DNA of 64,000 bases. It comes from Coffea arabica (lineage: Eukaryota; Streptophyta; Magnoliopsida; Gentianales; Rubiaceae). The notes under the pieces were generated by a model. It was not told the DNA's origin. It searched no databases and worked only from the letters and a program-made list of their open reading frames with translations. This document shows positions 12,066 to 23,973 of the stretch, piece by piece. The position numbers and the translations under genes are program-made. The stretch lies in NCBI RefSeq assembly GCF_036785885.1, contig NC_092320.1, positions 20,895,557 to 20,959,556 on the forward strand, given 5' to 3'. Positions within the stretch are counted from its first letter, which is position 1; each line of letters starts with the position of its first letter.

Positions 12066-12690
12066 AGGAATGGTAACGAAGCTGGGTTGAAACGGGGCAC
12101 GGTTGAAACGGGGCTGCCCTGTTACCAAACATCCCCCTCACCCCTATCTCACTTCCCCATAGGTGTCTGCGAGTGATAATTTGCCCAGAACTTTAACATC
12201 AAAAGAACTTCACACTTCAGAAATCAAGAAAACAAATATCTATCTCAAGTTCTATTAGTATAAATTTGGTAGGAAACCAATAAGCTAGTCCATAGATCTC
12301 CTTAATTTTCCTGTTTGGTTTGATATTTTTAAGAGTTTTAGTAGAAAAAATATATTGTAGCAATTTGATATTTGTGAGGTAAAAAAATAATTGAAAAATA
12401 TATTAACAAAAAACATAAAAAATTTTTTGAAAAAAAAATCACAATTTAAACAAGGGAATGGGCAATGGGTGTTTAATATTTTAAATAAAATTAGAAATTA
12501 ATACAACTGATAATTAATTCAATATTGTGTGTGTATGTCTATATATACACATATTATATATATATATTATTTAGATATATGAAATAGGGGATGGAGCAAG
12601 GATAAGGTGGGTTCCTCCCTTGTTCTAAGCCCCATTTAAAGATGGGGAGAAAAATCGTCCCGCCTGCCCCATTCCATCCATTACCATCCT
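12066..12690. mobile_element. MITE-like element with GC-rich ends
   Basis: The left end reads AGGAATGGTAACG and the right end, inverted, AGGATGGTAATGG. Near each end lie GC-rich blocks (ACGGGGCACGG on the left; GTCCCGCCTGCCCC on the right), while the middle is AT-rich with a (TA)n run at about 12540-12570. The layout is the same as that of the element at 54099-54861. No convincing target duplication was found and there is no ORF. Confidence 0.45.
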
Positions 12691-13146
12691 TTTAGAGTGC
12701 GCATCCATTCTTATCGTGATCTCTATATGTAAAGGACACGCTAACCCAAAAAAAAAAAGAAGCCAATCCATTAAAAAGTCCAACAAATCATGAATGGCAC
12801 GACAATTAACATGACATTTAGCTACTAATTTTTTTACTCACTTGCAAAGTTTCAAAGTCTAAAATATGATGAGCATGCTACTTTTTTCTGTTTTTGAGCT
12901 ACACATAGTACGTCAACAAATCATATTGTACTACATTTTTCATTTTTTTTCCCGAAACGTTAGATTACTTGTATTGATCTAAAAGATGACTTTACATTTC
13001 GAGCAACAGCTCGTTAAACTGTACTGCTTGTGTTTAGCAACACAGAGGAAAAGATCCTTCCTCATCCAACAAAATGCCTAAGGCATATGAGCTAACATTA
13101 GCATTAGTGTTACTATTATCATTGCTATCTAAGCAAAAGAGCACAT
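12691..13146. other. gene-free stretch
   Basis: AT-rich DNA with an A run at 12748-12758 and no ORF, RNA gene or repeat structure that I can support. Confidence 0.4.
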
Positions 13147-14870
13147 TCAAAACAATGATTTTAAGCAAAATATATCCTTTAGGATCGTTGTCAGTCTGCC
13201 ATCAGATGATTTACCATGCATGATTTGTCTCAGCACTTCCTTGTTTTGGAGTTGTATTTTGATATTGCACCATCCTCTTGCCAGCGCTTTGCACAAGAGT
13301 AGTCTGACTGCTGAAGCTATATCCGAGATCTTGTTTCCGTAGCTTCTGTCCTTTAATGCCCAGAATTCTGCTGCATCATGTGACATTGTATTGATAGCAA
13401 CTCCAATACTGATACGAACGGCACCAACCTTGTGATGCAACCCATACAAAAAGGTTTGGATCTAGAAAGTAGAGACTCATGTTGAAGACGACAAACGCAG
13501 CGGATCACCTAAACCCGTTGATCACGTGGTCAACGAACCTCGGTATTTGTAGGAGACACCACAATCTAGCGCGGTCCTAGATTAATAAATCAATTGAATA
13601 CCTAAGATATTCAAGGTGCTTCAATGAAGTTTTGAGAGAATTCTCAATGTAATTTTATTAATCATCAAAAAATTGAATGTAAACAATGACTTAAGGCTAT
13701 TTGTAGCCGTGACTAAGGCCTAACAAAGTTTGGAAAACATGAAGGAAATTCGGCCAACCCTTGGACTTCTCTTTGGGCCGACACTAGCGACACAACATAC
13801 GTACCGTAAGCTCCAGGGGCGTTACCCCGAGCCCCCACCAGGGCGCATCGCCCCCTGAACCCTCGACTCGCTAATCGGGCAGGGAGACCCCCGAACCAAC
13901 TCAGCGTAGGGACTAAGTCGTTAACTAATTAAAAGTGCTATTGGACCTACGGCCCACATGGCCTAGACCTCTTTATTATACCCTACTAAACTAGTAATGG
14001 GCCATGGACCCCCTTAGCCGAATTATGCTAATCTTTAGTGATGGCCGAGACTAGAACAACGAGCCTAACTTCGTCGAGGCCCTTGATGGCCCTTAGCTCT
14101 CTACTTGACTCTCGAGCCACACGAACCAATGTTTGTAGTGTCTTATTCAATCTCTTTACGCGAGCTCGTGTCATAGGCCCCAATAGTACCTTCACTTGCT
14201 CCACTTGGATAGCTCTCTTGACCTCCTCATCAAATACCCAATAAAGCAAGTCTCAATAAGCTCGTTGTTGTCACTCTCAGCTTTATCAAATCCTGGTCCT
14301 CTTATGCCTCTTGTACCTCCAAGTCTGGCATTGTTTCTGTTGTACTCTGATCAGTTCCCTTCCTATTTACTTCCTCCATCTCCAGCCATTCTTTATGTGC
14401 TTTTTGAATAACACAGCACGGTTGGTGTCTACCTTGGTTCTCAAATTCCCTCATGTTCCTTTCTTTCCAGATGTGCCATAAAATGTTTGCAGTGAGACCA
14501 ATGTGGCTGTTACCCTCTTGCCTTGTTTTGGCTTCTGTGATCTTGCTCACCACCTTGTGAAGTTGCACCTCTGGTTTTTTGCTCCATCCCATATTACTGG
14601 AGCTACTTTCCAAACATCATTTGCTAGGGGGCATTGCAGTAGTGTGTGTTATATCGTTTCTAGCTCTTCTCCGCATCCCTTGCACATTGGATCCCCAATT
14701 GCAGCTTTCCTGTGGATTGTCTCTCTGACTGGTAATGCTCCCATTAAACACTTCCAGATAAACACCTTGACTTTGTGTTTGATGTTGAGCTTTATGACAT
14801 AATGAGAGATGTTTTATGCTTCCCAAGGAGGTCTGCTGCAATATTTACATACTAGGGAAATAATTCTACA
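13147..14870 (-). pseudogene. LINE (non-LTR retrotransposon) ORF2 3' fragment, split by an insertion
   Basis: Read on the - strand, the right part (about 14850-14280) holds a zf-RVT domain: FIWKCLMGALPVRETIHRK, then CKGCGEELETI, an in-frame TAA, and HTLLQCPLA; later ILWHIWKERNMREFE. The left part (13449-13147) is an RNase H-like (RVT_3) piece with HDAAEFWALKD and IQLQNKEVLRQI. These two domains are neighbours at the C-terminus of plant LINE ORF2. Between them lies about 800 bp of gypsy sequence in the same orientation. The frame is broken in several places and no catalytic reverse transcriptase domain is present, so this is a 5'-truncated dead copy. Confidence 0.75.
13455..14265 (-). mobile_element. 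Ty3/gypsy 3' end (pol tail and LTR-like DNA) inserted in the LINE
   Basis: On the - strand, a 73-codon ORF (14249-14028) contains GPMTRARVKRLN. Similar GPxTRxRAKxx wording closes the pol polyprotein of many plant Ty3/gypsy elements. Downstream, to about 13455, follows noncoding DNA with GC-rich clauses (GAGCCCCCACCAGGGCGC on the +) that looks like a 3' LTR. The flanks on both sides belong to the LINE ORF2. Exact borders and target duplication were not resolved. Confidence 0.45.
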
Positions 14871-14956
14871 TTTTTGTGTTTTTTTGTTGTAAGTGAGAGA
14901 TATGAAATCTATGTTTACAATCTCTCTCACCTTATCACCAAATCCGACCCTCCGCA
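14870..14956 (-). mobile_element. SINE insertion with 12-bp target duplication
   Basis: The 87-bp insert is flanked by perfect copies of AAATAATTCTAC (14858-14869 and 14957-14968). On the - strand it reads GGAGGGTCGGATTTGGTGAT near the 5' end, then AAGGTGAGAGAG, and ends in CTTACAACAAAAAAA, that is, an A-rich tail. This 5' head and tail recur in the insert at 18098-18197 and in longer copies at 31793 and 52853. A variable-length target duplication plus an A tail indicates target-primed reverse transcription, as for SINEs. Confidence 0.7.
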
Positions 14957-15171
14957 AAATAATTCTACTTTGGTGACACACCCATCAAACCTTTAATTGC
15001 AAGATAAACACAATTTTATGATGCGCAAAATTTCAAAAGGCAGTAGAACCTGCCTTCAACTGTTTCAATCTAAAGACATTAATAAACTATCCAGAACCAA
15101 AGTTACGTCTATTTTAACCAAGTGAAGCCCAGTAATTGGGATTGCAGGATTGCAAACATGCTTTAAAAAAA

Positions 15172-16246
15172 GGGATAATTTGAGAAAGTTCCATTGAGGT
15201 TTTTGACAATTTCACTCGGCTCCCTTGATGTTTTAATAATTATATAGACCTCTGTTAGTCCAATCAAATGACTAAAATGTTCTTCACTTAATAGTTAATT
15301 CATAAAGGGATATTTAAAGCTGAAAAATACTTCTTATTATTCTACTTGTCATTTCCTAAGCTAAAAAAAAATCTCCATCAATTTTCTAATTTTCATCTTT
15401 TCCTCCCTCCCCCTCTGCTTTCCTTTTTCATATTCTTTTCTCTTTTCCCTTACAACTGCTTCTTCCTCTCACCAAATATCACGCTCCATTATTACCAACC
15501 ACACCATTATCTATTTTTTACCATCTCCAAAATTTATCTGTATTTTTTGTCCTCCTGTCTCTTTCTTGCTATAAAAATTTTAGACCCTTTCTTTTTTTTC
15601 CCAATAGTTTTACTCTTTATAAATGTTAGCCAATTGAAGTTACCAAATTAGCAAAGGGCAGACTGTGGATTTTATTGTCCAACTAGGGGAAGTTGAAAAA
15701 TGTGGTATTGATAAAGGGAAAAAAAATGAAATTTAGAGTTGGAACATAAAAAAGTGACTATTATGTTTGTTAAGCAAAAAAAATCTAGCAATTACTCATT
15801 GGTTCTCTCTTTTATTTACCTATTGATTGTTGTTTTACTATAAAGATAGAATTTTGTCTCTATTTTTAAGAGTGCTAGAGCAATTATGAATTATGTTCTT
15901 AGAGACATGGGGGCATTTCTTAGTTTAGTATTGGTAGTAGTTGTAGTGAGTTGTATTAGGCAAGAATTAGCAAGTAGTAATGAATTTTGAGATGAATTGG
16001 AATCACCGGACTTTGTTTGTTTTAGTGAGTATGACACGTACAAGAAATTAAAGATTTAAAACTTGTTTTATTTTATCTTGTTCTCTAAAGAAGGGTATTT
16101 TAGGATATTTGTGAAAAATTTTAGGTTATTGGGTTTATATTGTTATATAAACCTTAAAAGCAAGGGAGGTAGGGATAGTTTTTGAAACTTGAGGGGAGTT
16201 CTCTGTAATTGCTAGAAACCTCAAGGGAGGTTTCTGAAATTATCCC
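15172..16246. mobile_element. non-autonomous TIR element, 1075 bp
   Basis: The outer ends are inverted copies: GGGATAATTTGAGAAA on the left and, inverted from the right, GGGATAATTTCAGAAACCTC. Similarity continues inward for roughly 60 bp (GAGGTTTTTGACAATTTCACT against GAGGTTTCTAGCAATTACAG). The flanks are TAAAAAAA at 15164-15171 and 16247-16254, an 8-bp duplication, but of low complexity. The inside has a pyrimidine-rich stretch open for 101 codons by composition only. The terminal sequence is shared with the foldback element at 37973-39685. Confidence 0.65.
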
Positions 16247-16254
16247 TAAAAAAA

Positions 16255-17928
16255 TGATTGCAGACATGTTATTTTCCCCAGTAATTCTTGATGGCAAAAA
16301 CTTTAATTAGTAGCATATGAAAATTTTCACTTGGTCTGAAGATATGGTTTCATATTCCACGCCTTCTCATCATTCCATTGCGATGAAAGGAGGACTTTAG
16401 CTAGTAGTACAAAATCTAATTTCCATTAAATCTCGAAAGAAAAGCAAATAAAAAATTTATTAAAGTTCTATTCATCAATTAAAAATATCAAAATACACAA
16501 TAGGTCATGATTCTTAAGACTACAAGCCTAAGAATTATATACATCATCTACTAATATCCTGACTCGTGTTATGACTTGGACAAGGAATCCCTCGATAATT
16601 GTTGCGAGGCTCAACACGGCAAAGAAAATTCATTCAGGGCAGTTTCATTATCCTTGAATCCTAATCCAATCACAAATTGGTGAGTTCTATAGTTCGAAAT
16701 CGACTTGGAAACCAGTTGATGTACAAACGCGAGTTTTCTTGGTGTCTTTTTCTTCTAAGAAGTGGACTTACATTGGTGACTCCTTTGGTCCCAACATAGT
16801 ACTTCTAAGTGTCAAAGCTCAAAATTTGATGCCACGGTAATTTTTTATTTTTAGGGTTAATAACACTTTGGTTCCCATGAAAGTGGCACTTTACCCATTT
16901 GAGTAGGGGTGGCAATTTCTAATATGACACGATAGTACAACATTCGAACATGATCTGAAATTAGCAGGTATTAATATGACTTGAAATCAAGCGGATCATT
17001 GTTAGGTCAACCTATTAATGATATAACGAAAAAGGAGTCGGGATGGGCCAACTTACAGGTTGACATGTTAACTTGGTAAAAAATAGTTTTTTTTTGGAAT
17101 ATTATAAATTGTAGAAGCAACTCTTAAAAACTAAAAACCTACAAACCAAACTAATAAATTATCAACATAATGCAGGACGACTCGTTTATTTTCCTCCAAC
17201 TCATTTATCTAATTGTCTTCCTCTAAATTTGAAACCCTACACCCGTACCGCCATACTTCTTGTCTTAAAACCCAATCCCAAAATTGCAAGTTTTAAATCA
17301 TAGGTTTGGACTTGCAAGTATATTGTTTGAGTAGGCATTGATCTTTTTGTACATCAAGCATGTGCAATATATTGGTCAAAAGTTAAAAGAAAAAAATTCA
17401 AAAAATAACTTGACTTGGATTCAGTTGAAATTTGTTTAACATGATTATGAATTCTATCGTGAATATTTATATTCCTACCAAATAGTAGATACATTGAGTT
17501 TGGAATTGGAGTTGTACTAATATTTTTGAAGTTTAAACTTTGGCTTAATACTAGGTTGCATGGTGACAATAATAGAATTTCGTTTTCCTTGGTTCCAAAG
17601 TGGAGACAACTGATATGTTTATATTTGTCAAGTAATATGCTTATTTTCTTTCGACAAGAACAATTGATATAACTTGAATACAAGATTTTGTATTCTTATG
17701 TATTCTCATACTATGTTGACCAAAAATATTTTTCCTGAAAACTTCTAACTTCTTTTGACATTAATTTGTCGGTGAATCTTAAGTAAAAATTTCATCTTTG
17801 TATATATAAAAAAAGAAATTACTGAGAGTATTTATCTCCAATTTACAAACCTAATCTTATAATCTATAATCAAACAATTGATATTGTATGAATTTTCTTT
17901 CTTCTCTTGATTCTTATTTCATTTAGTA
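16255..17928. other. gene-free stretch with a MITE-end fragment
   Basis: No credible gene. At about 16905 a sequence starts GGGGTGGCAATTTCTAA and continues with words such as ATGACACGATAG and GGTCAACCTATTAATGATA, as in a widespread plant non-autonomous hAT-like repeat; the opposite end was not found. The rest is AT-rich. Confidence 0.35.
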
Positions 17929-18097
17929 TTGATAAAATATTCATTTTATTGCAGGATAAAGATGGACAAGATGGTAAGCTCTATCCATTATGCTAAGGTA
18001 TATCGTTTTGAAAGTAGAAATGAGACTGGGACTGGAAACATGAAACATCATCTTATTGTTTGTCCTAAATTACTCACGAAAGGCATTGGACAAGCAC

Positions 18098-18197
18098 TTT
18101 TTTTTTTGTAAATTTTTTTTTGTAAGCAGGAGAATTCAAATTCGAAACCTCTCACTTACACTCCCTCTCCCCTACCACCCAACCCAACCCTCCCCCA
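18098..18197 (-). mobile_element. SINE insertion in the hAT gene, 9-bp target duplication
   Basis: The 100-bp insert is flanked by GACAAGCAC at 18089-18097 and 18198-18206. Read on the - strand it starts GGGGGAGGGTTGGGTTGGG, continues GGTAGGGGAGAGGGAGTG, has an internal GAGGTTTCGAATTTGAAT resembling a Pol III B box, and ends in A-rich CTTAC(A)n segments. It belongs to the family also seen at 14870, 31793 and 52853. Confidence 0.7.
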
Positions 18198-18516
18198 GAC
18201 AAGCACGTTATTGACACAAAGCATGGCTCTTTCAGAAATCCTAGACTTAACAAGAGAAGTTTAGAGAGTTATTCATTTCCTTCCTCCATGATATGCCTTT
18301 CACATTTGTTGAATATGAAGGGATTAGGGAGATTTTTGAGTACTTAAATCCAGAGGCGAAGCATATCACTAGGAATCCGACCAAAATAGATATCCTAAAA
18401 ATGCATGTAATAAAGTCTAAGAAGGTGAAAATTATGCTATTTGATTGCCAAAACAGAATTTGTTTTACTTGTGATTTGTGGATGTCGGTTGCTACCGATG
18501 GCTATATTTCTCTTAC

Positions 18517-18714
18517 GGGAAAAGAGTCCCAATGACCCTCCAACTCTTACCCAAATAAAGTTTTGGCCCTCCAACAATTAAAGATACGTTTTTGGCCCTC
18601 GATCTAACAAAATAGCATATTAGTGACCCTTCTGTCAAATCCAGCAGTTAACTATGACGGAAAGCTTCATCTCGTGAGACGCGACACCAAATATGAAGGG
18701 CATTATAGTCTCTA
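18517..18714 (+). repeat. MULE-2 terminal inverted repeat, left
   Basis: Pairs with 23974-24170 inverted. It holds three spaced clauses on the theme CCCTCCAACTCTTACCC, GGCCCTCCAACAATTAAAG and GGCCCTCGATCTAAC. The mismatches between the two TIRs are spread evenly. Confidence 0.9.
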
Positions 18715-18816
18715 CATGATAGTTGACCAAGCAAAGAGAGAGTAAAAAGGTTGCTTCTTCTCTTACCTTAAGTTAGAGCAACAAAAATCTCCATCCAATC
18801 AAAGTTGGAGCTGAAA

Positions 18817-19077
18817 ATGCGAAGAATGAACAGTTCCCCTCTACCGATGTGCAGATGTGAGAAAGAGACTAGGGTGATTACTTCGTGGACTTCAAAAAAT
18901 CCTGGGCGAAGGTTTGCTGTGTGTGCAGAAGGTTGCTGCGGATATTGGGCATGGATCGATGAGGAGATGTGCCGACGGGCTACAGAAATTATATCTGGCC
19001 TTCTTCGAAAGATTAATGCAACTGAAAAGGACAGAGATGAATACGAAGAAATAGCAAGAAGAAATGAAGAAAGATAA
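18817..19077 (+). CDS. GRF-type zinc-finger small protein carried by MULE-2
   Basis: An open frame of 86 codons from ATG at 18817. The GRF finger is complete: CRCEKETRVITSWTSKNPG, RRFAVCAEG and CCGYWAWIDEEM, with the expected Cys-x-Cys, Cys and Cys ligands and the invariant NPGRRF. A charged helix follows (INATEKDRDEYEEIARRNEE). The stop at 19075-19077 may be secondary: in another frame just downstream, KVKELEKDIRSKK and then a hydrophobic stretch VKFLFVTWILICLILM (about 19140-19190) match the coil and membrane tail of the MULE-1 copy, so a frameshift probably truncated it. Unlike the MULE-1 copy it has no intron in the finger. It converges with the transposase gene. Function unknown; nucleic-acid binding is suggested by the GRF family. 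Confidence 0.7.
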   Translation: MRRMNSSPLPMCRCEKETRVITSWTSKNPGRRFAVCAEGCCGYWAWIDEEMCRRATEIISGLLRKINATEKDRDEYEEIARRNEER

Positions 19078-20175
19078 CAAAATTGAAGGAAAAAGTTAAA
19101 GAATTGGAGAAAGACATTCGCAGCAAGAAATAGGTTAATAAGTTGTTGGTCAAATTCCTTTTTGTAACATGGATATTGATTTGTTTAATTTTGATGAGTT
19201 GGGGCCAAAAAAATGGAAACCTTGTCAGTTTTCGGTAAATACAAGGTGCTTGCAAACACCTGGCCCTTTCCAAGTTGAAGTTTGCAGGGGAAGAAAATGA
19301 TCCAAATTGTTCATTTTAATGTAAATTTTTTATTTATAGTTGTATGATGTATCTGCAAAGCTTGTAATCAAATCTGTGTTTGTGCTGGTTCTAATGAAAT
19401 ATCTGCTCATCTCTTTTTATTAAATAAAAGTGTTGTAGTTCATTTGTTTGACTCAATGAATTGATTTGGTATTGTGCTTAGAAAGAAGACATGATAATGG
19501 TGTAAGAAGAAGAAGCAGATAAAGCCATGTTGTATACATCATAATAATCACTTGGCAATGAGCATAAAAAAGAACTGCTATAATACAAAGTTGCTGCTCA
19601 GCATGTATCCAACAAGCAACTGCTAGACAAAAAAAAAACAGAGAAGAACTGCTAGACGCAAAAACATGTTCTGATATGGTAATGAATTGTCATCATCAGT
19701 TTACACAACATAAGACAAAAAGAGTTTATAAAAAAAAATGGGTCTATCATGGCTGAGTTCCTCTTCTAGTGGCTGTTCCTTCTCCCATTCCTCTGGTACC
19801 TTGTCTTCCTCTACCTTTGCCTCTGCCTCTGCCTCTGCCTCTTCCACTCCATCTCCCCCTCCAGTTGCCAACTGTGAATGGGGGTTCTTTACCCAAATAA
19901 ATATAGTTCGCATTGATCGCTCCTTTTTCTGCATCAGTAAGCGGCTTTGTAGCTGAGTTTTTTCTTTGCTGTGAATGATGATGTTGTTGGCTCTATTGTG
20001 GATATTGCTGTCCAGTTTCATCGCTAGCCGGTTGCGTTTGTTGTTGCAAATTTTGAGAAGACTGGCATGGTTCCTTATTCTTATCAAAATTGCAAATGAC
20101 ACATGTAAATACATGGTGGATGCAGAATAGTGAAAAATTAACAACAATTGCATGCACTCACTGTCCTCTCTTTTT

Positions 20176-23100
20176 CTACTGATTGCTGCCTCTGCTGATT
20201 ACTCGGTTGAGTCTCAGATGACTGTTAGAACCTTGTTGTGCTTCTTCATTGGGAGGCTTCTTGCACGTAGCTGCGTTATGACCAACCTCACCACATTTTC
20301 TACAATGAATGACAATCCTCCTCCTCAACCTTCTACCATGATCCCTCCCCTCAGACACATCCCTTCTCCTGGCCTTTTAAGGCCTACCAGGTTGAGTAAC
20401 TGGTATTAGTGGATCCAACACAGGCATGATGGATGAAGGCCAATGATCCTCGCCACTAATTGGCTGCAAAACATTCTTATAAATCTTGAAGAAGAGGCCT
20501 CTGCTATAAGAACGATCCAGATAATTGTAAGGATCCTCTTCTAGCATGAAGATAGCAGCAATTGCATGACAGCAGGGAATTCCACTAACCTCCCATAATC
20601 TGCAAGTACAATATTTTTTTTGCATATCTACTGCAAATTGGGCCCCTCTTGGACCCTTGACTTGATAGCCATGCAGTGCATTCCAAATGGGCATCCACTG
20701 ACTTGAATGCTTGACCCTAGTCTGAACAATCTCATTAATTAAAGGTTCAGTAGAGCCATTGTATTTCTCCATTGCAGCTCGTTTTCTTTGAATCCTGTCC
20801 ATAAGATATTCTCTTATCAGTTCCAACATTGTGATGATAGGTTGGTCCCTTGCGTCTTTAATATGGGCATTGAAGGACTCGCATAGATTATTCACTATCA
20901 TATCACTCTTCACGTGAGTTGGAAAGAATGCTTTGCACTAATGTCGAGGATGAGGAGCTTTCTTGACCCATTCATATGCATCCTTATCAAAAGTTTGAAG
21001 TTCTTCTATTGCTTTGTCGTACATTTCCACTGTTGTGCAATATGCTATATTCCACATCCTATCTTTAAGAGCCAAATCAGGATATTTTTTCTTGAAATTA
21101 CGGTACATATGTTGCACACAGTACTTGTTTTTACAAAGTCATTTAAGTCGCTATTAAACAATTGAAAAATTATAATGCAAAAAAAAAACTTGATAAAAAT
21201 ACCTGTGCTCACATCCAGGTAGAACTTCACTAAGTGCCCTGTCTAGCCCCTAAAATGAAATCATGATACACTGTTAGCTTGTACCATATTTGATTCAAAT
21301 TTTGAATTTCAAAGTTTCATAACATACCTTTTGTTGATATGATATAAAAGTATAGTGGCACTGATTTTCGTTTTCCAAGTCCTCACTTAGATATTTGAGA
21401 AACCAAGTCCACTGCTCAGTTGCTTCTCTCTCCACAACTGCCCAGGCAATAGGCCACCATCCATTATTCGGATCTGCAGCAATGGCAGTTAGTAACTGTC
21501 CTCTATAAATCCCCTTTAGATGGCAACCATCCAGGCCTATTATTGGCCTACAGCCATCCTTGAATCCCTTCTTCAGTGGTCCTAAACAGCAGTATAACCT
21601 CATGAATTTAGGATTACCCCCTGGTCCTCTAAATGGAGTAAACATTATCTTCATTGTACTCCCTTCATGTGTCCTTTTTATCTCAGCACAATACTCCCAA
21701 ATTTTCTTGTATTGGGTTTCAGCCGACCCCTGTATCATTTTGAGAGCCAATTTCCTCGCATTAGAAGCCACCCATTTAGAAATTTGGGTTTGATACTCCT
21801 CATGCACTGTTTGCCTAATCTCCCGAGTTGGCATGCGAGTGTTTGATCTAATTCTCTCCATATATCTATTTGATAACCAATCGGCCTTCAAATTTTTATT
21901 TTTTCAGGCATGATTACAATTTTCATGCTTGTCATACATTGTCTTCACCACCAAATCTGCTGTGCCAAGTGCCTTTTCAACTGAGGCAAACACATACCAT
22001 GGACATGGATCTTTACATATGACTCTCACCCTCTCTGGTTCATTCTTCTTTGTGTATACTGGCTTTCCCATCTTAATTCCATATTTTTGGATAGCAGCTT
22101 TGAATTGGGCTCTTGACTCAAATTTCAAATCCAACTCGAACCTTGTATCAATCCTAAATTTTTCCTAGGAAAAATCTTTATACCTACCAGCATACTGCTC
22201 AGTTTCTTGATCTTCTGATGAATCAGCATCACTACTTAGATGATCTGGGATTGTATCTTCTGCCAACGCATCTACTTTTGGTGCAGAATCTTGGGTCTGC
22301 TGTTGCTGTTGTGTTTTTCTTTTTCGCCTTACTTGTTTTATTTTCTGCTGTGTTTGCTGTTGTTCTGGGGACTTTTGTGTTTCAGTTTGTTGGGTAGTAG
22401 CCTGTTTAGTAGTACAATGTTCAGTAATAGCCTGCTCAGTTGCTTCTCCTCCCTGCTGTGAAGGTCCTCCAGTTTGCACCTCTTCTAAGGTGCTTCTACA
22501 CTGAGTTGGCTTCAATGTCAAATCATCAAGAAGATCCTTATCTCTACAGTATTCTACATCACCACTAAATCTGTCACATTCATTTTCTGATCCAGAATCT
22601 TCATCATCTCCTCCATTTCCTTCATTTTCATTAGGCTGTTGACACCTCAATCCTTCTTGTGCTGTATCAGTTTCTCCAACATACTGCTGGCTGTGACATG
22701 CTTGTGCATCACTACTTTATCCTCTAGTTGAAGTCACTACATGCTGCTGCTCAGGTTGCTGCTCAGGTTGCCCTACATGCTGCTCAGGTTGTTGCTCAGG
22801 TTGCTGCACATGTTGCTGCTCAGGTTGATGCTCCTCATGAATAGATGCTTGAGCATCACCACTTTGTTCACCAATATGCCGGTTCTTGGCTGTTCTTCTA
22901 CTTCGACTCTGTCCTCCAGTTGAATCTCTAATTAACAGCCTCCTCTTAGGAACTAGGTGAGAAACAGATTCCTCTACTACACTACCCTCCTCATCCAACT
23001 CTTCTATCAAAATACCAGTCTTCTTTTTCTGTACTGGTTGGATCACTATGGGAGACTTGCAACTATTAATTTCTTCAACTGTTAGATGGTTACAATAGAC

Positions 23101-23407
23101 TTCCATTACCTTGTACTTATAAGCCCAAGCACAAAATTTGTTAACGTCATTATCAGTGCACAACTCTCTTAAACCATTTGTTAGATCCTTATTTGGTTCA
23201 AGGTAGTAATACATTATGGCAGCATTACGATGTCCCATTTTCTCCACCATTTTATTTAGTCGAATGGTTGACATTCTTTCGGCATCACAAAGGTCTACAT
23301 AGTCCACCTCTCCATTAGCATACCATACATACTATTCCCATATAATTCTACCCCCATGATGCATCCGAATAGTAAACCATTCAGAATCAGGCTCTACAAT
23401 GGCAATT
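20176..23407 (-). pseudogene. MULE-2 transposase (MuDR type), inactivated
   Basis: On the - strand: a PB1-like N-terminal domain (from about 23400: FTIRMHHGGRIIW, an in-frame TAG, then GEVDYVDLCDAERM); a Gln/Pro-rich region with QPEQQ repeats (22860-22720) and a second Gln-rich region (22480-22290); the MuDR N-terminal domain (22134-21904); the DDE domain (GLDGCHLKGIYRGQLL at about 21530, then PIAWAVVEREATEQWTWFL); an intron of roughly 100 bp near 21230-21130; CVQHMYRNF; a SWIM finger CTCRLWEVSGIPCCHA (about 20605-20560); and a zinc knuckle CRKCGEVGHNAATC (20298-20257). Lesions include the N-terminal TAG, a stop at 22717 in the Gln-rich part, a stop at 21904 and a TAG at about 20940 where the family has W (PRH*CKAFF). 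All domains are present in order, so the element was once autonomous. Confidence 0.9.
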
Positions 23408-23973
23408 GGGATAAAACAATCAACAAAAAACACACAGAGGCTGACATATGAAATACTGAATTGGTCAGTATTCAGCCAAAAAAAATTTACCCTAAACAAA
23501 TAAAGTGTCCTTTTTCAACCATTAAAATACATCACTTTCAAAACAACCTCCTTTATCCGACATTGTCAATTTACAACAAACAAAGTAGGACCACAAATTG
23601 GACCACTTAACCTCCCAACATCACCATTACCCCAACATATAAACAAATAAGTCTCATTACACATGCATGTAGTAAACAAATAAGTTTCAGTACACATTAC
23701 CCAAACATATAAACAAATCTTAAACCCAAATGGGTTAGTAAACAACAATTTCAATTACCATAAACAAGGTACGGATCAAAATAGTCATCTTTCCTCCGTA
23801 TTTGCCACATCATTTCTGCCTACACAACCCCTTCCATGCCGGCAATTACCCCTTTCGCTGCAGGGTCCGGATTGAGTACTCTGATTTAAGTCGCACAGGG
23901 TTTAACAGCAAAGGGGGTGAAAATTGTTGGAAGAAAAATTGTTGGTGAAACTGTTTTTACTCTGTCTTGGCAA

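Noticed and set aside
15346..15651. 101-codon Phe/Leu-rich ORF
   Set aside because: Pyrimidine-rich composition inside the TIR element at 15172-16246; no homology.
19701..20153. 150-codon ORF on - with an EAEAEAKVEEDKVPEE stretch
   Set aside because: It lies inside MULE-2 downstream of the zinc knuckle. The acidic run comes from a CTCTGC repeat; it may be the transposase C-terminus or 3' untranslated region, but no independent gene can be supported.
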